Notes under the pieces: generated by a model
Database searches by the model: none
Seen by the model: the letters and a program-made list of their open reading frames with translations, nothing else
What the model was told of the DNA's origin: nothing
Translations under genes and position numbers: made by a program
Shown: piece after piece, positions 26,025 through 35,100 of the stretch
Layout: each line of letters opens with the position of its first letter
Numbering within the stretch: position 1 is the first letter of the stretch
NCBI RefSeq assembly: GCF_005222915.1
Contig: NZ_STFX01000001.1
Coordinates: 62,001-126,000, forward strand
Direction of reading: 5' to 3'
Length of the DNA stretch: 64,000 bases
Origin: Rhizobium sp. FKL33
Lineage (GTDB): Bacteria > Pseudomonadota > Alphaproteobacteria > Rhizobiales > Rhizobiaceae

Positions 26025-26091
26025 TTAACCTTAACAAATGGTTTACGTTGCGCCTCAAATGTTAACCTGTGACAGTCGGGTCAGGGTTAAC
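26025..26091. promoter_or_regulatory. Four TTAAC half-sites, possible CtrA-type binding region
   Basis: TTAAC occurs at 26025-26029, 26031-26035, 26062-26066 and 26087-26091, upstream of two small membrane protein genes. The alphaproteobacterial cell-cycle regulator CtrA binds TTAA-N7-TTAA and TTAACC-type half-sites. No exact full site is present, so this is tentative. Confidence 0.35.
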
Positions 26092-26104
26092 AGGCGTGAG
26101 TGTC

Positions 26105-26278
26105 ATGCGTAGACGCGCTCGGAACATCGGAACGGCCATCGCCATCAGCGGCGTCCTGTGCTTGATCGCGCAGGATCTGACCGCGCCGTTGATCGGCATC
26201 TGTGTGATGGGACTGTTCGACCGGCTGTTCGGCGCCGTGCTGTCGGCGCGCTTTCCCAAGCTGGAGGCGGCGCGATGA
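26105..26278 (+). CDS. Small membrane protein
   Basis: 57 residues from the ATG at 26105 (a GTG at 26099 is also possible). One or two hydrophobic helices are seen (I-G-T-A-I-A-I-S-G-V-L-C-L-I-A and I-G-I-C-V-M-G-L-F). The stop overlaps the start of the next gene as ATGA, so the two are cotranslated. Function unknown. Confidence 0.6.
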   Translation: MRRRARNIGTAIAISGVLCLIAQDLTAPLIGICVMGLFDRLFGAVLSARFPKLEAAR

Positions 26279-26610
26279 AATGGATCCTGATCCTCTGGGC
26301 CCTGCCGCTGACGCTGCTCGGCTCCTGGTACTGGCTGTCCTATTACGACATCAATTTCGGCTATCTGATCCTGACGCGGCAGCTGCATGATCTCGTTTTC
26401 GAGATCTACGGGCAGGTGCTCGGCATTCCGCCACAGGATATTCCGCCGCTCGTGCTGAAGGCCGTGATCATCGACAGCCTGGCGCTGTTCTCCATCCTCG
26501 CCTTCCGCCGCCGCAAGAAGATCGCCGCCGCCTACCGGCGCTGGAAGGGCTGGGATCAGTCGCCTGAGGCGGATCTTTTGATCGACGACAATCTGTCGAG
26601 AGCGCCCTGA
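26275..26610 (+). CDS. Small membrane protein, DUF6105-like
   Basis: 111 residues with two membrane helices (residues 1-22 and about 60-80). It contains the strongly conserved segment S-Y-Y-D-I-N-F-G-Y and [17 protein letters not shown] that I associate with the Hyphomicrobiales family DUF6105. The start (GGAGG before ATG) overlaps the previous gene by 4 bp. The 3' end overlaps convergent ruvX by 55 bp, which is unusually long. Function unknown. Confidence 0.75.
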   Translation: MKWILILWALPLTLLGSWYWLSYYDINFGYLILTRQLHDLVFEIYGQVLGIPPQDIPPLVLKAVIIDSLALFSILAFRRRKKIAAAYRRWKGWDQSPEADLLIDDNLSRAP

Positions 26611-27041
26611 AGAATGAAGGTCGCGGCGGCGGAATCGATCCGCTCCGCCCGCTTCTTGCGCGACACGTCCATCTCCAGCAAAGCCCGTTCGGCGGCCACG
26701 GTCGACAGGCGTTCGTCCCAGAAGGTGAAGGGGATGTCGGTCTTCTCGCCCATGGTCCGAACGAAAGCGCGCGTCGCCTGGGCGCGGGGGCCGGAACTAC
26801 CGTCCATATTGATCGGCAGGCCGATCACGAAGGCCTTCACCTGTTCCTTCTCGGCGAAGGCCAGGAGCACCTGCGCGTCGAGGGTGAACTTCTTGCGATT
26901 GATCACCGGTCGCGGATTGGCGAAGCTGCGGCCCTTGTCGGACACCGAAAGCCCGATGGTGGTCGTGCCGAGATCGAGCCCCGCGACGATGTCGCCGGGC
27001 GCGAGGAACGTGGAAAGATCTTCGATGGTCAGGATGCTCAT
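26556..27041 (-). CDS. ruvX: Putative Holliday junction resolvase / pre-16S rRNA nuclease RuvX (YqgF)
   Basis: 161 residues with an RNase H-like fold. The first acidic strand is [12 protein letters not shown], and [17 protein letters not shown] and R-I-D-S-A-A-A are the remaining conserved blocks. YqgF trims the 5' end of 16S rRNA in E. coli. The 3' end overlaps the convergent DUF6105-like gene by 55 bp. Confidence 0.93.
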   Translation of the reverse strand: MSILTIEDLSTFLAPGDIVAGLDLGTTTIGLSVSDKGRSFANPRPVINRKKFTLDAQVLLAFAEKEQVKAFVIGLPINMDGSSGPRAQATRAFVRTMGEKTDIPFTFWDERLSTVAAERALLEMDVSRKKRAERIDSAAATFILQGALDRLSSIKRSASGD

Positions 27042-27153
27042 CTTGTCGGACTAGCGCCATCCACATAAAAAAGCCAGAGCTTCACACGGCTGACGAACCT
27101 TTGCGCTTGTGTCGCGTAACAGTTTCCGAGTCATTTTTCAGAAAGGTCGACAT

Positions 27154-27858
27154 ATGAAACTCACCTGGCTTGGCCATGCCGCCTTCCGCCTCGAAACCGC
27201 GTCCGCCACGATCCTGATCGACCCGTTCCTCACCCACAACCCGGCCTTTTCCGGACAGGATCTCAAGGATGTCGCCAAGGGCGTCACCCATATCCTGCTC
27301 ACCCATGGCCATATGGACCATGTCGGCGACACGATCGCGCTGGCCGGCGAACTCGACGCGACGGTGCTGGCCAATGCCGATCTCGCCGCCTGGCTCGGCC
27401 ATCGCGGCGTCAAGAAGATCGAGCAGGGCAATACCGGCGGCACCATCGCCTTCAACGGTTTCTCCGCCACCTTCACCAATGCGCTGCATTCCTCGGCCCA
27501 TGTCACCGAAGACGGGGTGTCGCATGCGCTCGGCAACGCCAATGGGCTGATGCTGCATTTCGACGATGCGCCTTCCGTTCTCGCCATGGGCGACACCGAC
27601 ATCTTCTCCGACATGGCGCTGATCAATGAGTTGCATCAGCCGCAGATCGGCCTCGTGCCGATCGGCGACCGCTTCACCATGGGCGGGGCGGTGGCCGCAC
27701 TCGCTTGCCAGCGCTTCTTCTCGTTTGAAACCGCCATTCCCTGCCACTACGCCACCTTCGGCTTGCTCGATCCGACGGCGGAAAAATTCGTGGCCGGCAT
27801 GGAGGGCCACAAGACGAAAGTCGCCGCGCCCAAGGTCGGGGAAGTCCTGAGCTTCTGA
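27154..27858 (+). CDS. UPF0173 metal-dependent hydrolase
   Basis: 234 residues of the metallo-beta-lactamase fold. The metal-binding motif H-G-H-M-D-H stands near residue 50, and further ligands are in A-M-G-D-T-D and P-C-H-Y. The start is W-L-G-H-A-A-F-R-L-type. AAAGG precedes the ATG at 27154. The in vivo substrate is unknown. It sits between ruvX and gatC, a common order in Hyphomicrobiales. Confidence 0.92.
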   Translation: MKLTWLGHAAFRLETASATILIDPFLTHNPAFSGQDLKDVAKGVTHILLTHGHMDHVGDTIALAGELDATVLANADLAAWLGHRGVKKIEQGNTGGTIAFNGFSATFTNALHSSAHVTEDGVSHALGNANGLMLHFDDAPSVLAMGDTDIFSDMALINELHQPQIGLVPIGDRFTMGGAVAALACQRFFSFETAIPCHYATFGLLDPTAEKFVAGMEGHKTKVAAPKVGEVLSF

Positions 27859-27952
27859 TCTGTCGATCGCCTCGTCCGTCGGGGAAAAAGCCGTTGCACG
27901 CCGTGGCGGGCGGCTTTATAGCGGGCGAGGCGAATGATATTTGGAGTAGGAC

Positions 27953-28240
27953 ATGTCTGTTGATGTGGCGACGGTGAAGCGTGTGGCGCGGCTTGCGCGT
28001 CTGGCCGTGACCGAGGAAGAAGCCGAGAAGACCACCGGCGAACTCAACGCCATTCTGGGCTTCGTCGAACAGCTGTCGGAAGTCGATGTCGACGGCGTCG
28101 AGCCGATGACCTCCGTGACGCCGATGGCGATGAAGAAGCGCGCCGATGTGGTGACCGACGGCAATATTCCCGAGCGTGTCGTCGCCAATGCGCCTCTGAC
28201 CGACAGCAATTTCTTCCAGGTTCCGAAAGTGGTCGAATAA
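27953..28240 (+). CDS. gatC: Aspartyl/glutamyl-tRNA amidotransferase subunit C
   Basis: 95 residues, the small linker subunit that joins GatA and GatB in the enzyme that converts Glu-tRNA-Gln or Asp-tRNA-Asn to the amide form. The family pattern V-A-R-L-A-R-L, then [19 protein letters not shown], is clear. GGAGTAGGAC precedes the ATG. gatA follows after 82 bp. Confidence 0.96.
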   Translation: MSVDVATVKRVARLARLAVTEEEAEKTTGELNAILGFVEQLSEVDVDGVEPMTSVTPMAMKKRADVVTDGNIPERVVANAPLTDSNFFQVPKVVE

Positions 28241-28322
28241 GGTCGAGGCGGTCCGCCGCCTCCCGCTTTCGACATTCCCCTTTTGACGCGCGGTGACCCG
28301 CCAGACATGAAGTGACCGACCG

Positions 28323-29804
28323 ATGAGCGACTTGACACGCCTCACCATTGCCGAAGCCCGCGGAAAACTCGCGGCCAAGGAAATTTCCGCCGTCGAACTG
28401 ACCGACGCCTATCTCGGCGCGATCGAAGCGGCCAATCCCGCCATCAACGCCTATGTGACGGTGACGCCGGACATCGCGCGCGAGCAGGCCAAGGCGTCGG
28501 ACGCCCGCATCGCCGCCGGCAATGCCGGCGCGCTCGAAGGCATTCCGCTGGGCATCAAGGATCTGTTCGCCACCAAGGGCGTGCATACCCAGGCCTGCAG
28601 CCATATCCTCGACGGCTTCAAGCCGGAATATGAATCGACCGTCACGCAGAACCTGTTCAACGACGGCGCGGTGATGCTGGGCAAGCTCAACATGGACGAA
28701 TTCGCCATGGGCTCGTCCAATGAAAGCTCCTATTACGGTCCGGTCAAGAACCCCTGGAAGGCCAAGGGCTCGAATGCCGAACTGGTGCCGGGCGGCTCGT
28801 CGGGCGGCTCGGCCGCCGCTGTCGCGGCGCAGCTCTGCGCCGGCGCCACCGCCACCGATACCGGCGGCTCGATCCGTCAGCCGGCCGCCTTCACCGGCAC
28901 CGTCGGCATCAAGCCGACCTATGGCCGCTGCTCGCGCTGGGGCATCGTCGCCTTCGCCTCGTCGCTCGATCAGGCCGGCCCGATTGCCCGCGATGTGCGC
29001 GACGCCGCGATCCTGTTGAAATCCATGGCCAGCGTCGACCCCAAGGACACGACCTCCGTCGATCTGCCGGTCCCGGATTACGAAGCCGCGCTCGGCCAGT
29101 CGATGAAGGGCGTCAAGATCGGCATTCCCCGCGAATATCGCGTCGAGGGCATGCCGGAGGAAATCGACGCCGCCTGGCAGCAGGGCATCGCCTGGCTGAA
29201 GGACGCCGGCGCCGAGATCGTCGACATCTCGCTTCCGCACACCAAATATGCTTTGCCGGCTTACTACATCGTAGCCCCGGCGGAAGCCTCGTCGAACCTC
29301 GCCCGTTACGACGGCGTGCGCTACGGCTTGCGCGTCGAGGGCAAGGACATTCTCGACATGTATGAGAAGACCCGCGCCGCGGGCTTCGGCAAGGAAGTCA
29401 AGCGCCGCATCCTGATCGGCACCTATGTGCTGTCGGCCGGCTATTACGACGCCTATTACATCCGCGCCCAGAAGGTTCGGACGCTGATCAAGCGCGATTT
29501 CGAGCTGGCCTTCAACGCCGGCGTCGACGCGATTCTCACGCCTGCCACCCCGTCCTCCGCCTTCGGAATTGCCGACGAGGAGCTCGCCAATGATCCGGTC
29601 AAGATGTATCTCAACGACATCTTCACGGTGACGGTGAACATGGCCGGTCTCCCCGGCATCGCCGTCCCCGCCGGCCTCGACCAGAAGGGCCTGCCGCTCG
29701 GCCTGCAGCTGATCGGCAAGCCGTTCGACGAGGAAACCCTGTTCAAGACCGCCCATGCGATCGAACAGGCGGCCGGAAAATTCGAAGCCCCCAAGTGGTG
29801 GTAA
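28323..29804 (+). CDS. gatA: Aspartyl/glutamyl-tRNA amidotransferase subunit A
   Basis: 493 residues, the amidase subunit that frees ammonia from glutamine. The Ser-cisSer-Lys triad is visible: the lysine in [10 protein letters not shown] and the serines in [11 protein letters not shown] and D-T-G-G-S-I-R-Q-P. Full length. A good terminator follows 26 bp after the stop, so gatB (at 39938) must have its own promoter. Confidence 0.98.
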   Translation: MSDLTRLTIAEARGKLAAKEISAVELTDAYLGAIEAANPAINAYVTVTPDIAREQAKASDARIAAGNAGALEGIPLGIKDLFATKGVHTQACSHILDGFKPEYESTVTQNLFNDGAVMLGKLNMDEFAMGSSNESSYYGPVKNPWKAKGSNAELVPGGSSGGSAAAVAAQLCAGATATDTGGSIRQPAAFTGTVGIKPTYGRCSRWGIVAFASSLDQAGPIARDVRDAAILLKSMASVDPKDTTSVDLPVPDYEAALGQSMKGVKIGIPREYRVEGMPEEIDAAWQQGIAWLKDAGAEIVDISLPHTKYALPAYYIVAPAEASSNLARYDGVRYGLRVEGKDILDMYEKTRAAGFGKEVKRRILIGTYVLSAGYYDAYYIRAQKVRTLIKRDFELAFNAGVDAILTPATPSSAFGIADEELANDPVKMYLNDIFTVTVNMAGLPGIAVPAGLDQKGLPLGLQLIGKPFDEETLFKTAHAIEQAAGKFEAPKWW

Positions 29805-29830
29805 GCCGACGAAATAAGTTTTGAGAAAAG

Positions 29831-29861
29831 CCCGCCGAGCGCTGCTCCGGCGGGTTTTTTT
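29831..29861 (+). terminator. Intrinsic terminator after gatA
   Basis: Stem CCCGCCG/CGGCGGG (29831-29837 with 29848-29854), a 10-nt loop and seven T (29855-29861). Confidence 0.88.
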
Positions 29862-29877
29862 GCTTATAGATCGCCGT

Positions 29878-29975
29878 CGTCTTCCTTGGGCTTGTCCCAA
29901 GGATCTGCTGTTGGTCCGGCGAGGATGCGGGTGTCGCGGCGACGGCGGATGCTCGCCACAAGGGCGAGCATGGCG
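29878..29975 (+). repeat. Bipartite palindromic intergenic repeat, copy 2
   Basis: CCTTGGGCTTGTCCCAAGG hairpin followed about 45 bp later by GATGCTCGCCACAAGGGCGA-type hairpin. Same orientation as copy 3; together they flank the Fic module. Confidence 0.8.
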
Positions 29976-30100
29976 AAGGAACGAACCGCATCGGTCGGTG
30001 ATGTTGATCGCCGCCTTGCATGGTTCCCCGGGCCATCTCATCATCGTCGGCCGTGGACACAAAAAAATTTTTGCTGACGTTTCGAGTCCGTGCTAGCCTC

Positions 30101-30322
30101 ATGGCCATGAAGAAACACATTTCGCACAATGCCGAAACCGGTCAATTTCTCGTCACCGGCAGCAAGCTGACCAGTGAGCGTGGGGAGAAAATCAGTGCGG
30201 TGGAGGGGCTCAAGCTCTCGCCACGCATAGAAGCAATTCTGCGCGACACCAAAGGCCGTTCGGGGGATGAGCGTCGTGCTGCCATAAAGGCCCAATTCTG
30301 CAGGAAAACCGCTGCCTTGTGA
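30101..30322 (+). CDS. Probable antitoxin of a Fic toxin
   Basis: 73 residues from the ATG at 30101 (a second ATG 6 nt later is equally good). It begins with K-K-H-I-S-H-N-A-E-T-G-Q-F and has a central G-E-K-I-S-A-V-E-G-L-K-L-S segment. Class I Fic antitoxins use a helix with (S/T)xxxE(G/N); S-A-V-E-G is close but one residue short. The stop overlaps the Fic start (GTGA). A TTGCTG...TAGCCT promoter (30071-30099) places the transcript start at or next to the second ATG, so the message could be leaderless. Confidence 0.72.
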   Translation: MAMKKHISHNAETGQFLVTGSKLTSERGEKISAVEGLKLSPRIEAILRDTKGRSGDERRAAIKAQFCRKTAAL

Positions 30323-30897
30323 TCTACACCGCCGAATCCGATCCTCTTTGCTACGCGGGAACGACCGTTCTCAAAAACAAGATGGGATTGCGCGCGCAAA
30401 ACGATCTCGATGAATTCGAACTGGCGATGTTCCTGACGCGCGCGGACGAAGATTGGCCGCAAGGGAAACTCGATTACGAGCATTACAAAGCCCTTCATCG
30501 CCATCTCTTTCAGGACGTCTACCGATGGGCGGGAAAACCCAGGACGATACGGATCGGCAAGGGTGGGAACTGGTTTTGCTATCCCGAATATATTGATCGC
30601 GAAATGAGCCGAATATTTTCGGATCTTGCCGCATCAGGACATTTCAGTCGCCTTGCGCCTGCCGAATTCGCCGTGAGGGCGGCGCGAACGCTTGCGGACA
30701 TCAATGCCGTTCATCCCTTTCGGGAGGGCAACGGCCGTACGCAACTGGCATTCCTAGCATTGTTGGCGCAGAATGCGGGCCTGCCTTTCAACGATGACTT
30801 ATTGTCCCCGAAACGTGTGATCCAATCGATGATTGACAGTTTTGGCGGCAAAGAAGAACCGCTTGCGGAACTGATTCTTGAAATTGTGAGCGGATAA
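30319..30897 (+). CDS. Fic/DOC-family protein (AMP-transferase-type toxin)
   Basis: 192 residues with a complete Fic core. The catalytic motif is H132-P-F-R-E-G-N-G-R-T, and the beta-flap region is G-G-N-W-F-C-Y-P. The standard motif ends R-x-x-R; here it reads R-T-Q-L, so the second arginine is missing. Fic enzymes usually AMPylate target proteins using the loop arginine and histidine. The GTG start overlaps the upstream antitoxin by 4 bp, which suggests coupled synthesis. The pair sits between two direct copies of an intergenic repeat. Confidence 0.9.
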   Translation: MIYTAESDPLCYAGTTVLKNKMGLRAQNDLDEFELAMFLTRADEDWPQGKLDYEHYKALHRHLFQDVYRWAGKPRTIRIGKGGNWFCYPEYIDREMSRIFSDLAASGHFSRLAPAEFAVRAARTLADINAVHPFREGNGRTQLAFLALLAQNAGLPFNDDLLSPKRVIQSMIDSFGGKEEPLAELILEIVSG

Positions 30898-30941
30898 ACA
30901 CCGTTCTTCTTTCTCTCTACCAAGGCTGTCACCGCCGCCGT

Positions 30942-31040
30942 CGTCATCCTTGGGCTTGTCCCAAGGATCTGCTGCGGGTCCGGTTAGGATGCGTGTGTTG
31001 CGGAGAGCGCAGATGCCCGCCACAAGGGCGAGCATGACGG
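30942..31040 (+). repeat. Bipartite palindromic intergenic repeat, copy 3
   Basis: Hairpins CCTTGGGCTTGTCCCAAGG and GATGCCCGCCACAAGGGCGA-type, the most complete copy of the three, ending GAGCATGACGG at 31040. Confidence 0.8.
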
Positions 31041-31073
31041 AGGAGAGGTTGTGCAGGGTGCGACAACCCATTC

Positions 31074-31328
31074 CTACTGATTGTCCAGCTGCGCCCGCAC
31101 CAGCGCCAGGCCGCGTTCGGTGATGCGGTAGGGCTGGCCGGCTTTCGACGAGATCGCCCTCAGCCGCTTCAATTTGCGGAAGAGGTCGATGTCGAGGCCG
31201 GGATAGAGCCAGCCGTCGCGGGTGAAGCATCGGACGGTGGTGATCTTGCTGGCGCGGCGGTCGCGTTCGATGAAGCCGCCCTGGGCAAGCAGGTGGAGGA
31301 TGCGCTGTTCGGCGCGGGTGATGTCCAT
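31074..31328 (-). CDS. YjhX-family protein (UPF0386)
   Basis: 84 residues. Begins M-D-I-T-R-A-E-Q-R-I-L-H-L-L-A-Q-G-G and ends G-L-A-L-V-R-A-Q-L-D, the hallmark ends of the UPF0386/YjhX family, whose E. coli member has been described as a toxin of the YjhX-YjhQ pair. YjhQ is a GNAT protein, and a GNAT gene lies divergently next to it here (31598), which may or may not be its partner. The frame extends further upstream, but the family starts at this ATG. Confidence 0.9.
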   Translation of the reverse strand: MDITRAEQRILHLLAQGGFIERDRRASKITTVRCFTRDGWLYPGLDIDLFRKLKRLRAISSKAGQPYRITERGLALVRAQLDNQ

Positions 31329-31597
31329 GATGGTCGGAACCCTGAAGGCTCGAGAGACGAGCGAGAAACAACCGCCCGGGCCTCGGGGGGAGGCGGGCGA
31401 TGATTTCACTCCTGCGCGGAAAAAATCCGGGCAGGACGCTTCAGACAAGCTCCGACGAGTTCGACATCCAGTCTCCTATGACCTCTTCTCCATAAAACAT
31501 GCTTAAAATAGCGTCAATGAGCGCGCTTGCTCAAACGCTTGCTTGACCAAAGTCCGAATCCGTATTTCGATTGTATTCGAGTAGTACAGGAGGGCGG

Positions 31598-32107
31598 ATG
31601 GCCAGCATCCGGAATGCGCGGGAAGACGAAGCGATGGAATTGGCCGCAATCGGCATGCGCGCCTGGGAAAGCGCGGTTGCCGGCTGGATCGATATCGGGC
31701 TTCTGCGCCGCAATGCCGAACGCGCCTTTCTCGCTTTCACCGTCCACAATTTCCTGACCATCGACGTCGCCGAACAAGGCGGGCAGGTGGCCGCCTGGGC
31801 GGCGCGGGAGCGGCTCGACAATCACATCAGCGATCTCTGGGTCGATCCGATCTGGCAATCCCAGGGGTTCGGCAAGCTGCTGCTCGCCCGTCTGGAAAGC
31901 GAGATCGAGGGGCAGGGCTATGAGGTCGCGACGATCGAGACCCATTCGCAGAACGAGAAGGCGATCGAGTTCCTGCGCCATCACGGCTACGAGATCAGCT
32001 GGATGACCGCCTCCTGGTCGCCGCAGCTCGACCGCGACGTCGACACGGTCGGCCTGGTCAAGCGGCTGCAGCCGGTCGAGACGCAGCGCGTCTACAGCGA
32101 ATTCTGA
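31598..32107 (+). CDS. GNAT-family N-acetyltransferase
   Basis: 169 residues. The acetyl-CoA-binding motif A is W-Q-S-Q-G-F-G-K-L-L-L-A-R-L, preceded by the strand I-S-D-L-W-V-D-P and followed by A-I-E-F-L-R-H-H-G-Y. AGGAGGG precedes the ATG at 31598. The substrate is unknown. It is divergent from the YjhX-family gene and converges on tamB with only 3 bp between the stops. Confidence 0.9.
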   Translation: MASIRNAREDEAMELAAIGMRAWESAVAGWIDIGLLRRNAERAFLAFTVHNFLTIDVAEQGGQVAAWAARERLDNHISDLWVDPIWQSQGFGKLLLARLESEIEGQGYEVATIETHSQNEKAIEFLRHHGYEISWMTASWSPQLDRDVDTVGLVKRLQPVETQRVYSEF

Positions 32108-32110
32108 GCC

Positions 32111-35100
32111 TCAGTATTCCTTCTCGTAGAACACGCCTGCGCCGGTGGAGCCATCCGCGCCGGCCGAGCCCTTGAGCTTGACGCCCTTGCCGACATCGAG
32201 ATTGATGATCGCCCGCGTCGACGACGAATCCGATCCCTGCTGGAATTGCAGATAGGTGCGCTTGTTGATGTATTTGCCCACCGACAGCGCGGTGTTGCCG
32301 TTCTCGTCAGTGCCGAGATCGAGGTCGTCGACCCCCAGCCCCTGGCGCAATTTGTCGAACAGCGAGGAGGACTGGCCGCCGGCCAGCGACGCCACCGCAT
32401 CCGCCAGCTGCGCGATCTGCACCGCCGAGAGGCTCGAGGCGGAGCGGCCGAAGATCAACTGCGCCAGGATTTCGTCCTGCGGCAGGGATGGCGAGGACGA
32501 GAAGGTCACCTTGGGATCGGCGGCCGGGCCGCTGACGGTCACGGTCGCGGTGGTGGAACTCAAGGTCGAGGTGGCGACGAGATCGAGCGCCGGCATCATG
32601 CCGCCGGTGAAGGAAATGGATCCGGACGTGAAATCGAGCCTGCGGCCGACGATCGACAAGCGCCCGCGGCGCATGGTGAAGGCGCCGATGACGCGGGGAT
32701 TGGCCGCCGTGCCCGCCACGCGCACGCGGCCGCCGAGTTCGGCGTCGAGGCCGCGGCCGCGGACGAAGATCTGGCGCGGGGCGGAGATGGTCAGGTTCAA
32801 CCGCAATCCGCTGTCGTTGTCCACGGCGTCATCCTGCTCGGCGGAGGCTTTCTTGTCGCCGATCGCCTTGGCCTGCATGGCGACGTCAGCGGGCGGATCG
32901 ACATGGCGGATGTTCAGTTTGCCGAGCGAGCCGGGCAGGCTCTGCGGCACGGTGATGTCGGCGCGATTGATGCGGATTTCGCCGCCCAATTGCGGACCGG
33001 CGATGAGCGGGCCGGTTAGCGTCAGCTTGCCGCCGAGCTTGGCGGCGACGATGCGGCCATCGGTGTAGACGGCGCGATTGAGATCGATGGTGAGGTTGGC
33101 GCGATAGTTGGAGCCCGGCGCAATGCCGATAGTTCCGGCGACGGCGAGCGTGCCGCCCGAGGCGAAATTGCCGGTGAGCTTGGATATGCGCGCCTGCTTG
33201 CCGTCGAGATCGACGGTCGCGGCGATCTTGTTGATCACGAGGTTTTGGCGGATGACGGTGACTTCCGCGCCGCTGGTGGAAATCCGTCCGGTGATCGACG
33301 GGTTCGTCGCGGGGCCTGAGATCGACAGCTGGAAATCCGCCGCCCCCTTCAGCGCCAAGCCTTGCGGGGCGGTCAGGCTGCCGAGTGCGGCGAAGGGCAG
33401 CTTGCCCTCCGCCTTCAGCGCCAGGCTGCGCGCGCCCGTCAGGCCGACGGCGCCGGAGACGCGGCCGTTCAAGCCGCCGCCACCCGTGGCCGTCACGTCG
33501 ACGCTGAGAGTGTCGCCCTTCGTGCTGCCCTTGGCGGCGATCGTGAAGGCGCCGAGGCTGGCGGCGCGGGTCTGGGCGGTTTCAGCGCCCTTCCAGGCGA
33601 GATCGAAGCCGATCTTTGGCTGGGCCGGAGAACCCGCCACAGTCGCCGTTCCGCTGATCGCGCCGCTCGCGCCGAGCCCCGGCGAGAAGGTGTTGGCGAG
33701 CGCTGCGGGCAAAGCGGAAATGCGCGCCTCGAGCGCCAGCTTCTCACCGCTGGCGAAGCCCTTGATTGAGGCGCTGCCGCCGCCCAACGCCAGCTTGATG
33801 TCGCCGAGATCGATATTGCCGTTGGCGATGCCGAGCGAGGCGGGAGCGGAGAGTTTCACCGGCACGCCGCGTGGCGCAGCAGACAGCGAATCGAGATCGA
33901 GCCGAAGGCCTTCTCCCTCCGGCGTCAGTTTGCCCTTCGCCGAGGCTGGCGCGCCATCGAGTTTCGCGGCGAAGGTGAAGCGTGTGGCTGCGCCCTGACG
34001 GTCGAAATCGAGCGATAGCGCGTCGATGGCGTTCGCCCCTTGCGCGATCCGGTCGGCCTTCACAGAGCCGGTGACGACGCCGCGCAACAGATCCGAGGAG
34101 GAAATGTCGGCGTTCAAGCCCCTGATCTCCGCGCCGAAGCCGGAAATCCGCTCGCCGCGCGCCTTGACGGTGGCCTGGATCGCATCGCTCTTGCTGGCGA
34201 AACGACTTTCGCCATCGAGCGCGCCCGTCACCTTCTGTCCGGCCAATGCGCCGATCAAGGCGAGATCGGGCAGAGTGAAGCGGATCTGTCCCTCCGGCCT
34301 GTATTGTGGGTCGAACTCGATTGCGCCCGCGATTTTGTTGGGTCCGATCATGGCGTTGAGCGACGGGATCGAGACGCCGCCGGCTTTGGTCTGGGCGCCC
34401 TTGAGATCGATGTCGATCTCCTGGCCGCGCAGCGAACCCTTGGCGGTAATGTCGGCGGCGATGAGGCCGTTTGCGGCGCGGATGTCGGCTTGGCCTTTCA
34501 CCGCGCCTTCCGCCGTCTGGCCGGCCATGGCCGCGAGCAGCGAGAGATCGGGCAGGTCGAAACTGATCTTGCCGGTCGGCAGCAATTCCGGGTTCAGCGC
34601 CAGCGCGCCCTGAGCCTTGTTCGGCCCGAGCGATAGATCGAAGTCGGGCAGCGCGATCGCGCCGGATTGGCGGGTGAGATCGAGCGACAGCGAGAGCGGT
34701 TGCTTGCGCACCTCGCCCTTTGCCGCGAGCTTGATGGATAGACCGTTCTCGATCGGCGCGATACGGACAGAGCCGTCATAGGCGCCTTCCGCCTTGCGCC
34801 CGGCCAGCGCCGCCAGCCGGCCGGCGTCGGGGATCGTGAACTGGAAATCGCCGGTTGGCTGGTTGGCCGCATCCAGCGTCACGGAACCGGTGATGGCTGC
34901 GCCCGCCGCCTTGATGTCGACGCCGTCGATGCGGATGCCGGGCTTGGAGATATCCACCCGCGCCGTCAGGTTGACGGGCTCGTTGCGGATGGTCGTTGCG
35001 GCCTTTGCCGTCACGACCTTGCCTGCATAGCGGCCTGATGTCGCGACATCGAGCGGCGGCAGTCCATTGGCGGCCATCGGATGCGCGGTCAGCGCCGTGG

